Origin: Isoetes taiwanensis
Taxonomy: Eukaryota > Streptophyta > Lycopodiopsida > Isoetales > Isoetaceae
Assembly: GCA_021234155.1 (NCBI GenBank)
Contig: JAJEKV010000025.1
Span: forward strand, 17,165,094 to 17,229,093
Direction of reading: 5' to 3'
DNA length: 64,000 bases
Shown: positions 12,341 to 22,079 of the stretch, one piece after another
How the letters are laid out: each line of letters begins with the position of its first letter
Position numbering within the stretch: the first letter of the stretch is position 1
Notes under the pieces: model-generated
The model's input: the letters and a program-made list of their open reading frames with translations, nothing else
The model's database searches: none
What the model was told of the DNA's origin: nothing
Made by a program: the position numbers and the translations under genes

Positions 12341-12559
12341 ATGCGTCGCCGCCGCCACTTCTCGCTGCCGCTGCCTTTGCATTCTCATCGCACCCCTCGC
12401 CCCTCCAGCCCGGCTCCGGCGCTTTACTTTCGAGGCGCCACGCCCCCCCCACCGGGCAGATCATCGAAGTCCCACATCAATGCCGGCAAATAGGAACTGT
12501 GCCTCCGGGATGGTGTCTTGAACCGTAGGGCTTCCCCCGCGAAAAGGCGCGAGAGTCTC

Positions 12560-13340
12560 AACTCTATTGCACCGGATATGGATCTCATTTTCCTCATGGA
12601 AACATGGGAGCATGCAGGCACCTGATCGCCGAACCTCCTGTGCTATCCGTGATTTCTGTTCAATGAGTGCACGCAAGCTTAGGCATGGCGGGGTTGCCCT
12701 CGCTACTACCGCGGCAACCTTGAGGCACTCCAAATCGTTGCACAAAAACGCATTGTACAATCGCTACTTGTGGGTGCGCTGCAAAGATGACATGGCGATG
12801 GCGACACTCTCCTCATAGCAAAGATGCTACTTTCCACATGCCGAGCAACAACTTTTATAACACTCATTCAGATGTGGATCGATTGAGCCTTATGTCGATC
12901 TATATGATGACATACTGTTAAGCACAAACAACTAGGGCGGTTATGTTGCTTGGCGACTTTTAATGCACGCATACGTGAGCCGAAAGCAGGTTCCAAAATT
13001 TGAGCCCCGGCAGAGGACGCCTTTGCGCCTGAACCCCGCAGAGGGGGCTTGGTCAAGGATATCGATGATAGCCTATATTTCGCTATGGCGTGGCAGTTGC
13101 CGCTGGCCGGGTAGTATCTTTGACCGGTTATCCTGTAATGGGTTGGTGCAATGGCCGCCTTCGTACCGCTGCACTTGTAGACAGGAGAACCAAGGGGCGC
13201 TCCAGTGTGGTGGATTATCTGGCCGTTGAGGAACGGGGTGCACCTGGTTACTCATTTTTCCATCGGGATGCATACACTGACGAGGAAGTAGACTCCGACC
13301 ACCGCCCCTCGCTCATGCATCTCCAAGGGGAAGCTCCCCG
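12560..13340 (+). pseudogene. LINE APE-type endonuclease domain, frameshifted
   Basis: Key pieces in order are FSSWKHGS (the QETW region, about 12595), RKLRHGGVAL (about 12675), VMLLGDF followed by an extra T before the Asn codon (12940-12965), and SSVVDYLAVEE...DEEVDSDHRPSLMHL (about 13200-13325). GDFN and SDH are catalytic and metal-binding motifs of AP-endonuclease-like LINE nucleases. The inserted T in GDF(T)N alone destroys the frame. Confidence 0.75.
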
Positions 13341-13879
13341 CACCTACCAGCCTCAACACACCGGTGCCCCAGCCGCTACCGACTACGAATCGCAGTGAGG
13401 ACCTATGCCCACCGCTTGAGCATGATCGGGCGGGACTGCTGCAACTCCCCACACTTCAAGAACAATCGCCACCGACTCACCCGCTCGACGGCCGCAGAAA
13501 AGATGCTTTTGGGAGAGGCCGCCACGGCAAACCTCGTGCACCACCACCTTCCCCGCGAACCGATGGTTTGATGATGAGTGCTCTGGAGCTCAAACGACAC
13601 CCGGCAAGTCATCGATCCCATCTCTCGCCTACGGTCACAATAATACCGCCCTTTCTCAAGAACAAGAAGGCCGATACCTCGCAGAGCATCGAAGAATGAT
13701 GTTTGGTCTCCCGGACCGCACCCCAGACATTCTCGAGAAGGGTCTTGAGCAAGCCCGCGACCCCACGTGGAACATCACCTCGAGCAATGGGTACAAAGAT
13801 TTGCAATAGCTGATGACCCGCCGGGGCGCACCAGTCCCTCCACGAGATAGGCATGGCTCGGTTATCACAGAGGGGGATG

Positions 13880-15380
13880 TCATCATGGGCCTACAAAATT
13901 TTTAGCTAATGGGAAGGCAGCAGATTTAGATGGCATGCGCAGAGCTTCAAATGGGTCTGGGCCTCCACCGGTGCCTCGTCTCACGGCATTGTTCAATAAA
14001 GCATTGCGAAGGCTTCCCACGCAATGGACCACTAGTAGAGTAGTGCCCATATACAAAGCGGGGGACCCTCAATGTCCCAACCAACCACCGCACTATTATG
14101 GTCACTCTCTTTGCAAAATAATATCGGGCATCCTTGAGCAAATGGGCCGACAAATATGGGCAGAGGGAAACGGAGGTGCGAGCCCTTACACGGATTCGCA
14201 GGTTTTTATTGCCCGCACATTCCACCATTGATCATATCTTCACTCTGGCGACATTGATTGAAGATAGCAGAATCGCCGGCAGAACCTGTAATCAAGTTTT
14301 AATGTGGATTTTGCAAAGGCATTCGACCGCGCATTACCCGCAATAAGCTATGGGACCCGATTGCAGCGAAATGGGGACCCCCGACTTGCGAAATGCAATT
14401 CCACCTAGGCATATGCAGGCATGCTTTCGGGCGTATCACATCAGCAACCCGGTGACCGTGACCAGAGCATTGAGTGCGTCGGGGTTGCCCCTCTCCCCAC
14501 ACTCTTTGGCCCTGTACATTGATCGGTTTGGAAGCTTGGCTCTCGAGCATGGAGGTGCGGGCGCACATATCATGCACCACAATCCGCAACTCATATATGC
14601 CGACGATGTCAACCTCATGGCCTATACTCCGTGAGGACATGCAACGCCACCGATGCTCTTGACACTTTTGCCAATTCACCGGCATGCAAGTTAACTTGGC
14701 CAAAACTAGGGTGCCGCTAGTTGCATCATCCCGGCCGCCCAAGGCTTCCCACATTCACTTACCAGGGGCAAGAGGTAGAGGTGGCTCCACCTACAAGTAC
14801 TTGGGGATTGAGTTCTCAACTACCACCCATTGGGATGCTTATCAGGTTGCGGGTCATCAAGGGTTGGAAAGCACTATATGCCATGCGTAACAACACCACA
14901 AGGCAGAGTTGTATGCCCGGGGTCACCAAATACATTTGTTTCGCCTTGGTTGAGCCGGCCCTTTGTATGGGGCGGTTTTGGGGTCCAAAGGATATCCCTC
15001 AACACCGAATGACCTCGAAAGGTGCGTAAGGCCTTCTTGGCACGGGCCCTAGGGGTGAAGTCCACAGCCCGCACTGCATCCTACCCAGAGACAGATTTCT
15101 ACCCCTTCAACGGGTCGCATTGGAACGCCATATCGCTTTACTTCCAAAAGGTGGTCGCTATGGCTGATACACGCTTTGCCCTCGCCTTTGCTTTGGCCCG
15201 CGGCAATGGGTCCCCAACGCCCGAAATCCTCGCTGAAAGACAAGCAGCTCTGGTTCTCACGTTTGGGTGTGCAAAACAGATGTGTCCGTGTCAGACAAAG
15301 AAAGATCGCGAGGCACTTAAACTATACCTTGATGCTACTTTCCTTCGCAAGCCGTGGGATGCGAGGCTCGACACACGTTA
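13880..15380 (+). pseudogene. LINE reverse transcriptase domain, frameshifted
   Basis: RT landmarks are spread over several frames: LTALFNKALRRLPTQWTTSRVVPIYKAGDP (13978-14070), HSTIDHIF (about 14220), DFAKAFDRALP (about 14310), and the catalytic box PQLIYADDVNLMAYT (about 14583-14630). YADD is the metal-binding pair of the polymerase active site. The thumb region continues through YLGIEFSTTTHWDAY (about 14800). Homologous to 43806-44720. Confidence 0.8.
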
Positions 15381-15419
15381 AGGGCACACTATCGCCAGAA
15401 GTCAATCCTAGGCTCACAA

Positions 15420-15953
15420 GAGGCCCACACCAAGATTTGTACACCCAAATACCCATGAAGAAACGCAGTTTATAGCTTCCATTCAAGACGGGGCACATCG
15501 CCCGCATTGAAACAGGCGCTGGGCCTCGTGGAAGCACGGGAGCAAAGGCTTTGCCGCTGTTGCCACCGTGGCGATTGAGGATGAATGTCATGCCCTCCGC
15601 ACTGCCCAAAGATTTGCCCATATCCGAGAGCGATATGTTCGACATTAGTGTGCCGCCAGCCGTTGCATCGCCATTACTACGGTCCGGTGGGTTTGTTGGG
15701 GTCATACCTCCGTGGAGGTTATGGATGCACGGACTCGCTTTTGTGTCCTACGGATGGCATTGAACCGTCCTATGCAATTGTACGGTGTGCCCCGCCAGGC
15801 TTATTATCGCTAAGGTTTTTCCTCAAAACCCTTCTTCTAAGCGGGGTTTTTAATCCCACAAGAATATGCTTGCTGCTCTCTTTTTTGTTTGGGTCCCATA
15901 GGCCAATTGGTCTCCGTGGACGCTAAAAACCTATTCTATTCTATTCTATTCTA
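15420..15953 (+). other. LINE family A C-terminus and 3' UTR with paired hairpins
   Basis: RGPHQDLYTQIPMKKRSL (15420-15475) starts the zinc-binding end; Cys codons in the next 120 bases are partly retained in other frames. The UTR holds GGTTTT (15814), AAAACCC (15825) and GGGGTTTT (15843). The middle element can pair with either neighbour. CCCATAGGCCAATTGGTCTC (about 15896-15915) precedes the CTATT tail. Confidence 0.65.
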
Positions 15954-16302
15954 ATTGACTGAGATTTTGAGTATCTTTAAAAGTTCTTTGTCTAGACTTG
16001 TTTTGTTCTGCCATAAATTTTGGAATTTGAGTGTACATCTCATTGACGGTTGAGATCTTCATTAAAAACATACAAACTGCTTCCTTTTCTTTGATACTAA
16101 AAACGAAAATGTCAATACATGTTAAAATGTCAATATAATGCATGCATGTTACCTTATTAAGGTGATTTCATTAATTGGAAAGAATAACGCAATTTTGAGA
16201 ATTTTAAGCACACCTAATTTGCTCAAGCACCAATACTTTCACCTAGTATTCGAGCCCAAGGTACATGAGGTCACTAACATACACATATCCATACAAATTA
16301 CG
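15954..16302. other. AT-rich intergenic sequence, nothing recognised
   Basis: No coding region or repeat was recognised between the LINE tail and the promoter-like block at 16303. Confidence 0.6.
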
Positions 16303-16437
16303 TGTTATACTTGTACGTGTATGTGATACTTGTACAAGCTCAATAATGGCGCTACAATCTACACCAATAATTCACATCAATAATTTTACTTCACTATAAA
16401 AACAGCTCCATTCGGTGGTAGAGGTCATTCATCTTCC
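16303..16437 (+). promoter_or_regulatory. Promoter of the 80-aa orphan gene
   Basis: A TATAAAAA box lies at 16395-16402, 36-43 bases before the ATG. About 130 bases upstream are strongly similar to the block before the paralogue at 18552: CTCAATAATGG.GCTACA, then AATTCACATCAATAATTTT, then CTTCACTATAAAA. A direct match of non-coding sequence ending at the start codon supports a real core promoter. Confidence 0.65.
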
Positions 16438-16680
16438 ATGGCTTCCTTGCCTCCTCGTCCGGATTACATCCGATCCTTCAAGTGCTACTTGAGCTACAAC
16501 GATCTGTGTGAATGCTACAGAAATGGTGTTAATCTTGGTCCATGGCTCCAGTCCAAAGCAGACGGTCCTGCGAGTGGTTGCAGGAAGCTCACTCGTGTTG
16601 TGGTCCACCTTTATTGGCTTCCTGATCAGGAGATCTTTGAGCTGAATGGCATCACCTTAGCAGGTGTTGATGATGAGTGA
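16438..16680 (+). CDS. Small uncharacterised protein, 80 aa, TATA-driven
   Basis: Single open frame, ATG to TGA, with no stop or frameshift. I do not recognise the family. The product is mixed polar, with four Cys (residues 16, 24, 26 and 48) and an acidic C-terminus (GVDDE). It shows no signal peptide, membrane segment or zinc-finger spacing that I can name. Support for it being a real gene comes from the TATA box 36 bases upstream and from a decayed tandem paralogue at 18552. That paralogue keeps several recognisable segments: IKC..SY.DL near the start, and R(V)..HL.W and D.DVDE near the end. It could be intronless, or an exon of something longer. Confidence 0.55.
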   Translation: MASLPPRPDYIRSFKCYLSYNDLCECYRNGVNLGPWLQSKADGPASGCRKLTRVVVHLYWLPDQEIFELNGITLAGVDDE

Positions 16681-17209
16681 ATCAGTGATGACTACTGTAT
16701 CTGTTAAGGATATAATAATGATATGAGCACCTATAAACTATGTAAGGATGTAGTAGCACAATGAATATTATCTGATGTATCATACCTGAGTATAGTGTAA
16801 CGGTGTGCTCTTCGACCTCCACTTTTTCCGCAAGCAGTCCCTAATTTCAATTACACCTAAGCAAAAATACTCTTACCTCACATAGATCCAAAATACAAGA
16901 CATCCACACAAAATATCCATTATACTCAGGGTAGCCCTTAAGCCCAAATTTTCATAGGTGTAATTTAGAATGTGAGGCGAATCTTAGCTTTTTTTGATTA
17001 GTTATGTTGGCAATTTTATTTCGGGCTTCAATTTGAGTTATAGCAACCTTGGCGAATCTTTCGTCCATCAAGCGATGGAATATATACTTTTTTTACAAGT
17101 AAAATTTGGGTCTACAATATATATTTGTTATGTCCGTATACAGTTGTAAGCGTAATGCTCACATAATGAATATACATGTTACCAGACATTGGCATATGTG
17201 TCTTCATAA
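16681..17209. other. AT-rich flank of the orphan gene
   Basis: Probably includes the 3' UTR of the 80-aa gene. No other feature is recognised. Confidence 0.5.
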
Positions 17210-17300
17210 GGAAGGAAGGAAGGAAAAATTTTAACGTCCACGGAACCCAATCGGGTTATGGGACCAAGTACATAAGAGAAAGGCCAAGCTGATTAGTGTC
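17210..17300 (-). mobile_element. LINE family A 3' tip, minus strand
   Basis: After a short (GGAA)n run, ACGTCCACGGAACCCAATCG then GGTTATGGGACC is the reverse complement of the CCCATAGGCCAATTGGTCTC 3' motif of the LINE at 15953. Only the last ~80 bases of the element are present. Confidence 0.55.
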
Positions 17301-18360
17301 AACAATAAAAACGTAAATTACACCCATCTAGTAGTACCCTAAGGCATTAATTTTTATTGGACCCTAAATTTACCTTTATTGTGACACCCCTAATTGAGCG
17401 ATAAAATGCTTAGATATTGTATTTTCTAAATGACTAGATAATGCGTCGTTAGAAAAACAAGGTAATAGTCTAATCCTGCAATCGAAAGACATTGGTGCCT
17501 AAACCCTAGATTTCTACCACAATATTTAACATCATTCACACCAATTTGAAGAGTTTGATCACGTCATAAGGATGTCTGTGGAACAACTTAACTGAGCAGT
17601 TGATGATTAAAATACAGGAGACAAACAATCATATACATCATGTATTACCTAGATTAGTTGCACGTACATAGAAATAATCATGATAACAAAAAATAGAAAA
17701 AATTGATAGCCAAGATAAGGTACGGTTACTCTAAAATGTAAGAAAATCAATTGTCTCATAACCAAATCAAGAGGGCAAATATTCTAATAAAATGACAACT
17801 ATAACTACTCTACAACATACCTGTGAGACCTTATCCGATTGTAAATCTCAATAGCTCCACACTAAGGGCTAAACAACAACAAGTACACAAACTTAGCCGA
17901 GGCATAATTGCATATTATGGTGGGCACGCACAAACCGATTTGATTTTAGTCATCTTTTTAAGAATGGATAAACAACAGACTAAAAGCAAAAATACTCCAG
18001 GATTGCATACCTGGATGTTGGAGTCGGATCATGAGGTCCATGTAACATGCATGGTTTTTTCTCCTCCCCTCTTTTTTTCTGGAGGTAAACCGCAATTCAA
18101 AAAACGGAATAGAATTCATATTAATTTTACATGATTTTGGGGGGTTAAGGGGCGATTTTAGAATAATTACCAAGAATGAAATTCACATGGGGGCGAATCC
18201 AAGAATCCATCATTTAGTGACGTAGGCTAACTTATGAGTGGAGGGAGAAAATTTTGTAGGCAAGGTGGCGATATTTTATTGGCACCACTCCTCATTGATC
18301 CTACTCAACAATAGTGAAAAAAAATGCAAATGTACAAAAAAATAGCCTTTTGGCTACCCT
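17301..18360. other. AT-rich intergenic sequence, nothing recognised
   Basis: Several short open frames but none with family signs or a paralogue. Confidence 0.5.
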
Positions 18361-18361
18361 G

Positions 18362-18445
18362 ATTATACTTGTTCGTGTACAAAATATGCATTATACTTGT
18401 ACGTGTACAAAGTATGCATTATACTTGTAGGTGTACATGACTCTT
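18362..18445 (+). repeat. 28-bp tandem repeat upstream of the paralogue
   Basis: ATTATACTTGT(T/A)CGTGTACA starts at 18362, 18390 and 18418, an exact 28-base period with a partial third unit. Related wording (TTATACTTGTACGTGTATG) sits upstream of the 80-aa gene at about 16304. The units lie 70-150 bases before the paralogue's TATA box, so they could be promoter elements. Confidence 0.75.
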
Positions 18446-18551
18446 ATACACGCTCAATAATGGTGCTACAGCTCAGCCCAATAATTCACATCAATAATTT
18501 TTCTTCACTATAAAAGTAGCTCAATTCGGGGCTAGAAGTCATTCATCTCCC
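18446..18551 (+). promoter_or_regulatory. Promoter-like block of the decayed paralogue
   Basis: TATAAAA at 18509-18515 and the upstream block AATTCACATCAATAATTTTT match the promoter at 16303-16437 almost base for base. Confidence 0.55.
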
Positions 18552-18800
18552 ATGGATTATTCGCCTAGTTCTGTGCACCACATCGAGGCGATCAAGTGCT
18601 CGATGAGCTACACTGATCTTGGGTTGCAGTGATAGGGGTATTCTTCTTGATCCCTACCTGCAATCCAAAGCCAATGGCGCCAGATTCGTTGCCGGTTGAT
18701 TCGTGTTATGATCCACCTCATTTGGGCTTCCCGAAAGAATAGCTATGAAATATCGTGGATCACTACAACAGATGTTGATGAAGACCGAATCACCGTTCAA
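18552..18800 (+). pseudogene. Decayed tandem paralogue of the 80-aa orphan gene
   Basis: Starting from ATG at 18552, the frame matches the orphan for about 26 codons (EAIKCSMSYTDLG aligns with RSFKCYLSYNDL) and then meets a stop at about 18630. Continuation in another frame gives LIRVMIHLIW and TTDVDED, parallel to LTRVVVHLYW and LAGVDDE. At least two frameshifts are needed. The coding part has decayed more than the promoter. Confidence 0.6.
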
Positions 18801-18899
18801 AGAATGAATATTGTAGTGATGTTCTGGCATATAAGATATAGTAATGCATAAGAGCACTTGTATTAATCTATACAAAGCAGAGAGCAATAAAAATTAACT

Positions 18900-19389
18900 A
18901 CTTTAATGTACCTTGAAGACTCAAGTTTCATCTCTATCCTCGAGGCCTCTTTTAGCCAATAGTTCCTCAGCACCGGATTCCTACCAATGCGGGATCAAAA
19001 CCAATAATGGCTTTGGTTCAACTAACTGTGCATAGTCTATCGCTTTGGCTCCATTTTTATGCCAGCCCTGACATCAGAGCCGATCCCAGATCTTTCCCAG
19101 CCGTGCCCCCACCAAGAAAACGTTGACCAAGTATTATGAGGGGTGTTGGGATCTTTTGTATAGATCCTTCCTTCAGAGTAGGCTAATGCATGTAGGATAT
19201 GTGATTCGCCACACTGACAAGCGTAAAACATACCTTTCCAGACATCTTCAGAGTGGGTCAAATATCTCCATCAGCATTCTTTGGCTTATCCTAAAGGTGT
19301 CCTATTATTAGGCAAAATGGAGCTGCTTATATTGATCAGACTAATAGATTCTCAGCTCTTCTAAGCACAATTTGCCTTGTTTGGAGGCC
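18900..19389. other. Unassigned sequence next to the decayed gypsy element
   Basis: Possibly the decayed downstream part of the minus-strand gypsy element (3' part of pol), but I could not align it to an integrase core and no 3' LTR is visible. Confidence 0.35.
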
Positions 19390-19936
19390 GGCTCACTCCC
19401 TCGCATTGCCCTGTGGGTACTTCACCCAGCACACGATGACTTCAAGACCTAGGTCCATGACCTCGCTCATGCAGGTATTGGACCAATGAAGTTCAGTGAC
19501 CAGCCCCTGAGGCTGTAGCCCACGTGACGCGTGTGTACTGCGAATGGACGACCTCACTGCTCCTATGTCCTGAGGCATGCATGCATGGCTTGGGATCCAT
19601 GGGTCCCACAAAGTCAATTCCCCATTTCTTTGAAGGGCGGCATGGCAACCCGGCGTCAAAGGTAAAAATCCGCAGGCGTGGGCGACCCATACAGCCAGAC
19701 ATCACCTGCGTCGCGGCATGGCGTGGGCATCCTTGAAGAGTGGGCGAGTAGCCTGCGGAAGGAAAAATTTTGTGTCTTGCCGTGGTGTCACCGGAAATGA
19801 CCACCACCAAGCCCTTCATGGGCTTATCGAACCTCTCCGGGCACCTCGTGAGGGAGAACACATCGGCGGAGGACCATGTCTTTGCCCCGTTTGTATACGG
19901 ATGGCCCGCAACCATGGTGTAGTCCGCGGATCTCAC
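19390..19936 (-). pseudogene. Gypsy integrase remnant
   Basis: KKWGIDFVGPMDP (about 19600-19640) corresponds to the 'GIDFxGP' stretch that begins the integrase core in plant gypsy elements. Frames before and after are scrambled and no DDE triad can be traced. Downstream coding decays beyond recognition. Confidence 0.5.
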
Positions 19937-20199
19937 GGAAACCGACGGCGTCGTGAAGTGAAGCTTTTGAGAAGGCGTGGGATCTTCTGATGGAAGAGCT
20001 CTAGTGAGGAGATATTGCTTAAAGTTGTGAAACCAATGGGGGCGTGGTTGTGACTAAAACGATTGGGCATCTGGAAAAACATTAGAAACACCCGTGACGG
20101 ATCATCTGTGTGGATGCGTGAGAGATAATCCGGCACAACATGAGATTTGCCTGCCTTGTGAATGATTTGAAGGGGCGGAATTCTTGCAGTAGGACCCAT

Positions 20200-22079
20200 C
20201 GAGCAATGCGACCGTGGGGCGTAGCCTTGTTGATCAAATAAAGAAAGAGCTTGACCACGGGGCGAAGCCTTGTTGATCAAATAAAGAAGAGCTTGATGAT
20301 CAACGAAGAACTTGATCTTGCTTCCCAACAAATAATGACGGAAACGTTGGACCACGTAAAAACTAAGCCCAAGGCTTTCCGGCCCGTGGCGGGCGTAGTT
20401 TGCGCCTTCGGCAGGATTAAGTTTCTGGCGCATAGCGGATAGGTTTATCCGTGTGCTCGTCATATGCATGAGAGAGAACAACACCAATGGCAAAAGCTGA
20501 GACATCGACATGAACATGAAAAGGCTTGTCCCATTGAGGAGGAACAAGTACCAGGGCCTGAGTAAGCAACAGCTTCAACTCCTGGAAGGCAGCCTCCGTC
20601 TGGGGATTCCAAGCCCAAGAGGATTCATCACCCGTGAGTTTATGAATGGGATCAGCAATAGCCACAGTCCGGAATGAAGGTGGCATAGTAATTGACCTTA
20701 CCGTGAAAGCGTGTCTCTTTAATATTGGATGGTGCTTGTGCCTTCAGCACGCAACTGATTTTGACAGGATCCATGGGTGATGCCTTCTTTACTAACTACA
20801 TGACCTAAAAGAACACCAGAGGCCCGGGGGATGCACCTATTGTATAGGGGGTATACCACCTGCGTGCAAGGGGTCGGCAAAAACCCCCTTGTATACGTGT
20901 TTGAAGTTTTCAAAAACCCCTTTCCAGCCATATATAGTGCCAAAATGCCTAAAACCCCAAAAGCTACCCCTATGTACGAGTATATGTACGGTTTAAGGGA
21001 AAAACAAACCCTTTCGGGTCACTCACATGGTTTGTACGGCCAAAACTATGTGAACCCTCCTTGACCAGAGGTGACGCAGAAGGTGCATTTCTCTGGATTG
21101 AGACTGATGCCAGACTCATCACATTTTTGAAAGACGAGCTCTAACTTCTCCAGGTGATCATCCATGGAGCTGTAGGCTGAAAAGTCATCTTGAAAAATTT
21201 GGAGAAAGGGGTTATCCTTCATATAGTCATGAAAGACCAGAGAGCATGATCTTGTTGAGACATGCATGGAGAGTTTGATAAACCAAAAGGAACCACCTTG
21301 TAGGCAAAAAGTGCCCCACGGAGTGGTGAAAGTAGTTTTGAGTTGATCTTCTTCCTTGATAGAAATTTGATTGTACCCTGAAAAACCATCCATGAAAGAG
21401 TACATCTCATGACCAGCAACCTCTTCCAGAACCTGGTCTGTGAAGGGAAGTGGAAAGTGATCACGGTCCATGGCCTGATTGAGTTTCCGATAATCCACAC
21501 AAACGCGGATCTTACCATTGTGCTTTAGAGCAACGATGATGGGGCTCACCCACTCTGAATGTTTGACCTCATAAATCAAGCCAGTGGCTAAAAGCTTGTC
21601 AATTTCTACCTTGACACGGTCATGATAGTTGGGGTTGAGCCGGTACTGTCGTTGCTAGATGGGGCGTGCATCAGGTTTGGTGGGAATGGTGAGTTCCCCC
21701 AATTCTTTTTTGATACCTCGGGGTCTTTGTAGCTCCATGCAAAAATATGTTTGAATTTTTTAAACAGCGTGACAGCGCGTGCTTTATAGGTTGGTGGAAG
21801 ATTGGCAGCTAGACGGACTGGTTGATTGTTACCAATGTCCACGATTTCCACCTCGGGGAGTTTGAATATGTGGGACAATCTCACGTGTCCCCAACTACAT
21901 GAGCAGGAGATTGGAGCATGACCGGAGGGGCAGCATTTTGAGTGGTGAAGAAAAGAGGCTGCTGAGCGTCATCAGCCAGAGGTTGCTTCATGACAACATG
22001 AACATCCATAGTCTCAGGAGGAAACTCCATGTCAGAAAAATGGTCAAGACGTTGAATGCGATTACAAGGAGCGGTAAGG
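20200..22079 (-). pseudogene. Gypsy RT and RNase H region, frameshifted and interrupted
   Basis: RT is readable at 21579-21046 (VCVDYRKLNQAMDRDHFPLP, then MDGFSGYNQI, then the catalytic FQDDFSAYS). It is cut by a 241-bp insertion (20823-21063). The thumb and RNase H continue in 20686-20417 (WAWNPQTEAAFQELK; HVHVDVSAFAIG) and 20547-19933 (HYLLGSKIKFFVDHQALLYL). An in-frame TAG (complement of about 21655-21657) precedes RT at the same place as in the + copy. Confidence 0.82.
20823..21063. mobile_element. 241-bp insertion with 8-bp target duplication (hAT-like miniature element)
   Basis: ACCAGAGG at 20815-20822 is repeated at 21064-21071, and the segment between has no counterpart in the + gypsy copy, where CACCTCAGGTGTTC is continuous. 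An 8-bp duplication is typical of hAT transposons. The ends (CCCGGGGGATGC and, inverted, CAAGGAGGGTTC) match only partly, so terminal repeats are poor. There is no coding capacity. Confidence 0.6.

Larger units (their letters stand above)
10800..15953 (+). mobile_element. Nearly full-length non-LTR retrotransposon (LINE family A), decayed
   Basis: Order on the + strand: ORF1-like remnants (about 11900-12340), APE-type endonuclease (about 12560-13340), reverse transcriptase (about 13880-15000), zinc-binding C-terminus (about 15420-15640), a 3' UTR with a paired hairpin module (15814-15850), and a (CTATT)n tail at 15931-15952. LINEs copy themselves by nicking a target with the endonuclease and priming reverse transcription there. 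Stops and frameshifts are numerous, so it is inactive. The 5' boundary is uncertain. Shorter relatives lie at 9727-10320, 17210-17300, 43790-46115 and 53500-54530. GC content is clearly higher than the AT-rich flanks. Confidence 0.8.

Noticed and set aside
18900-19389. Extension of the minus gypsy integrase and a 3' LTR
   Set aside because: I could not trace the DDE core, the chromatin-targeting tail or a TGTTAG...AAACA LTR here, so the element is ended at 19390.
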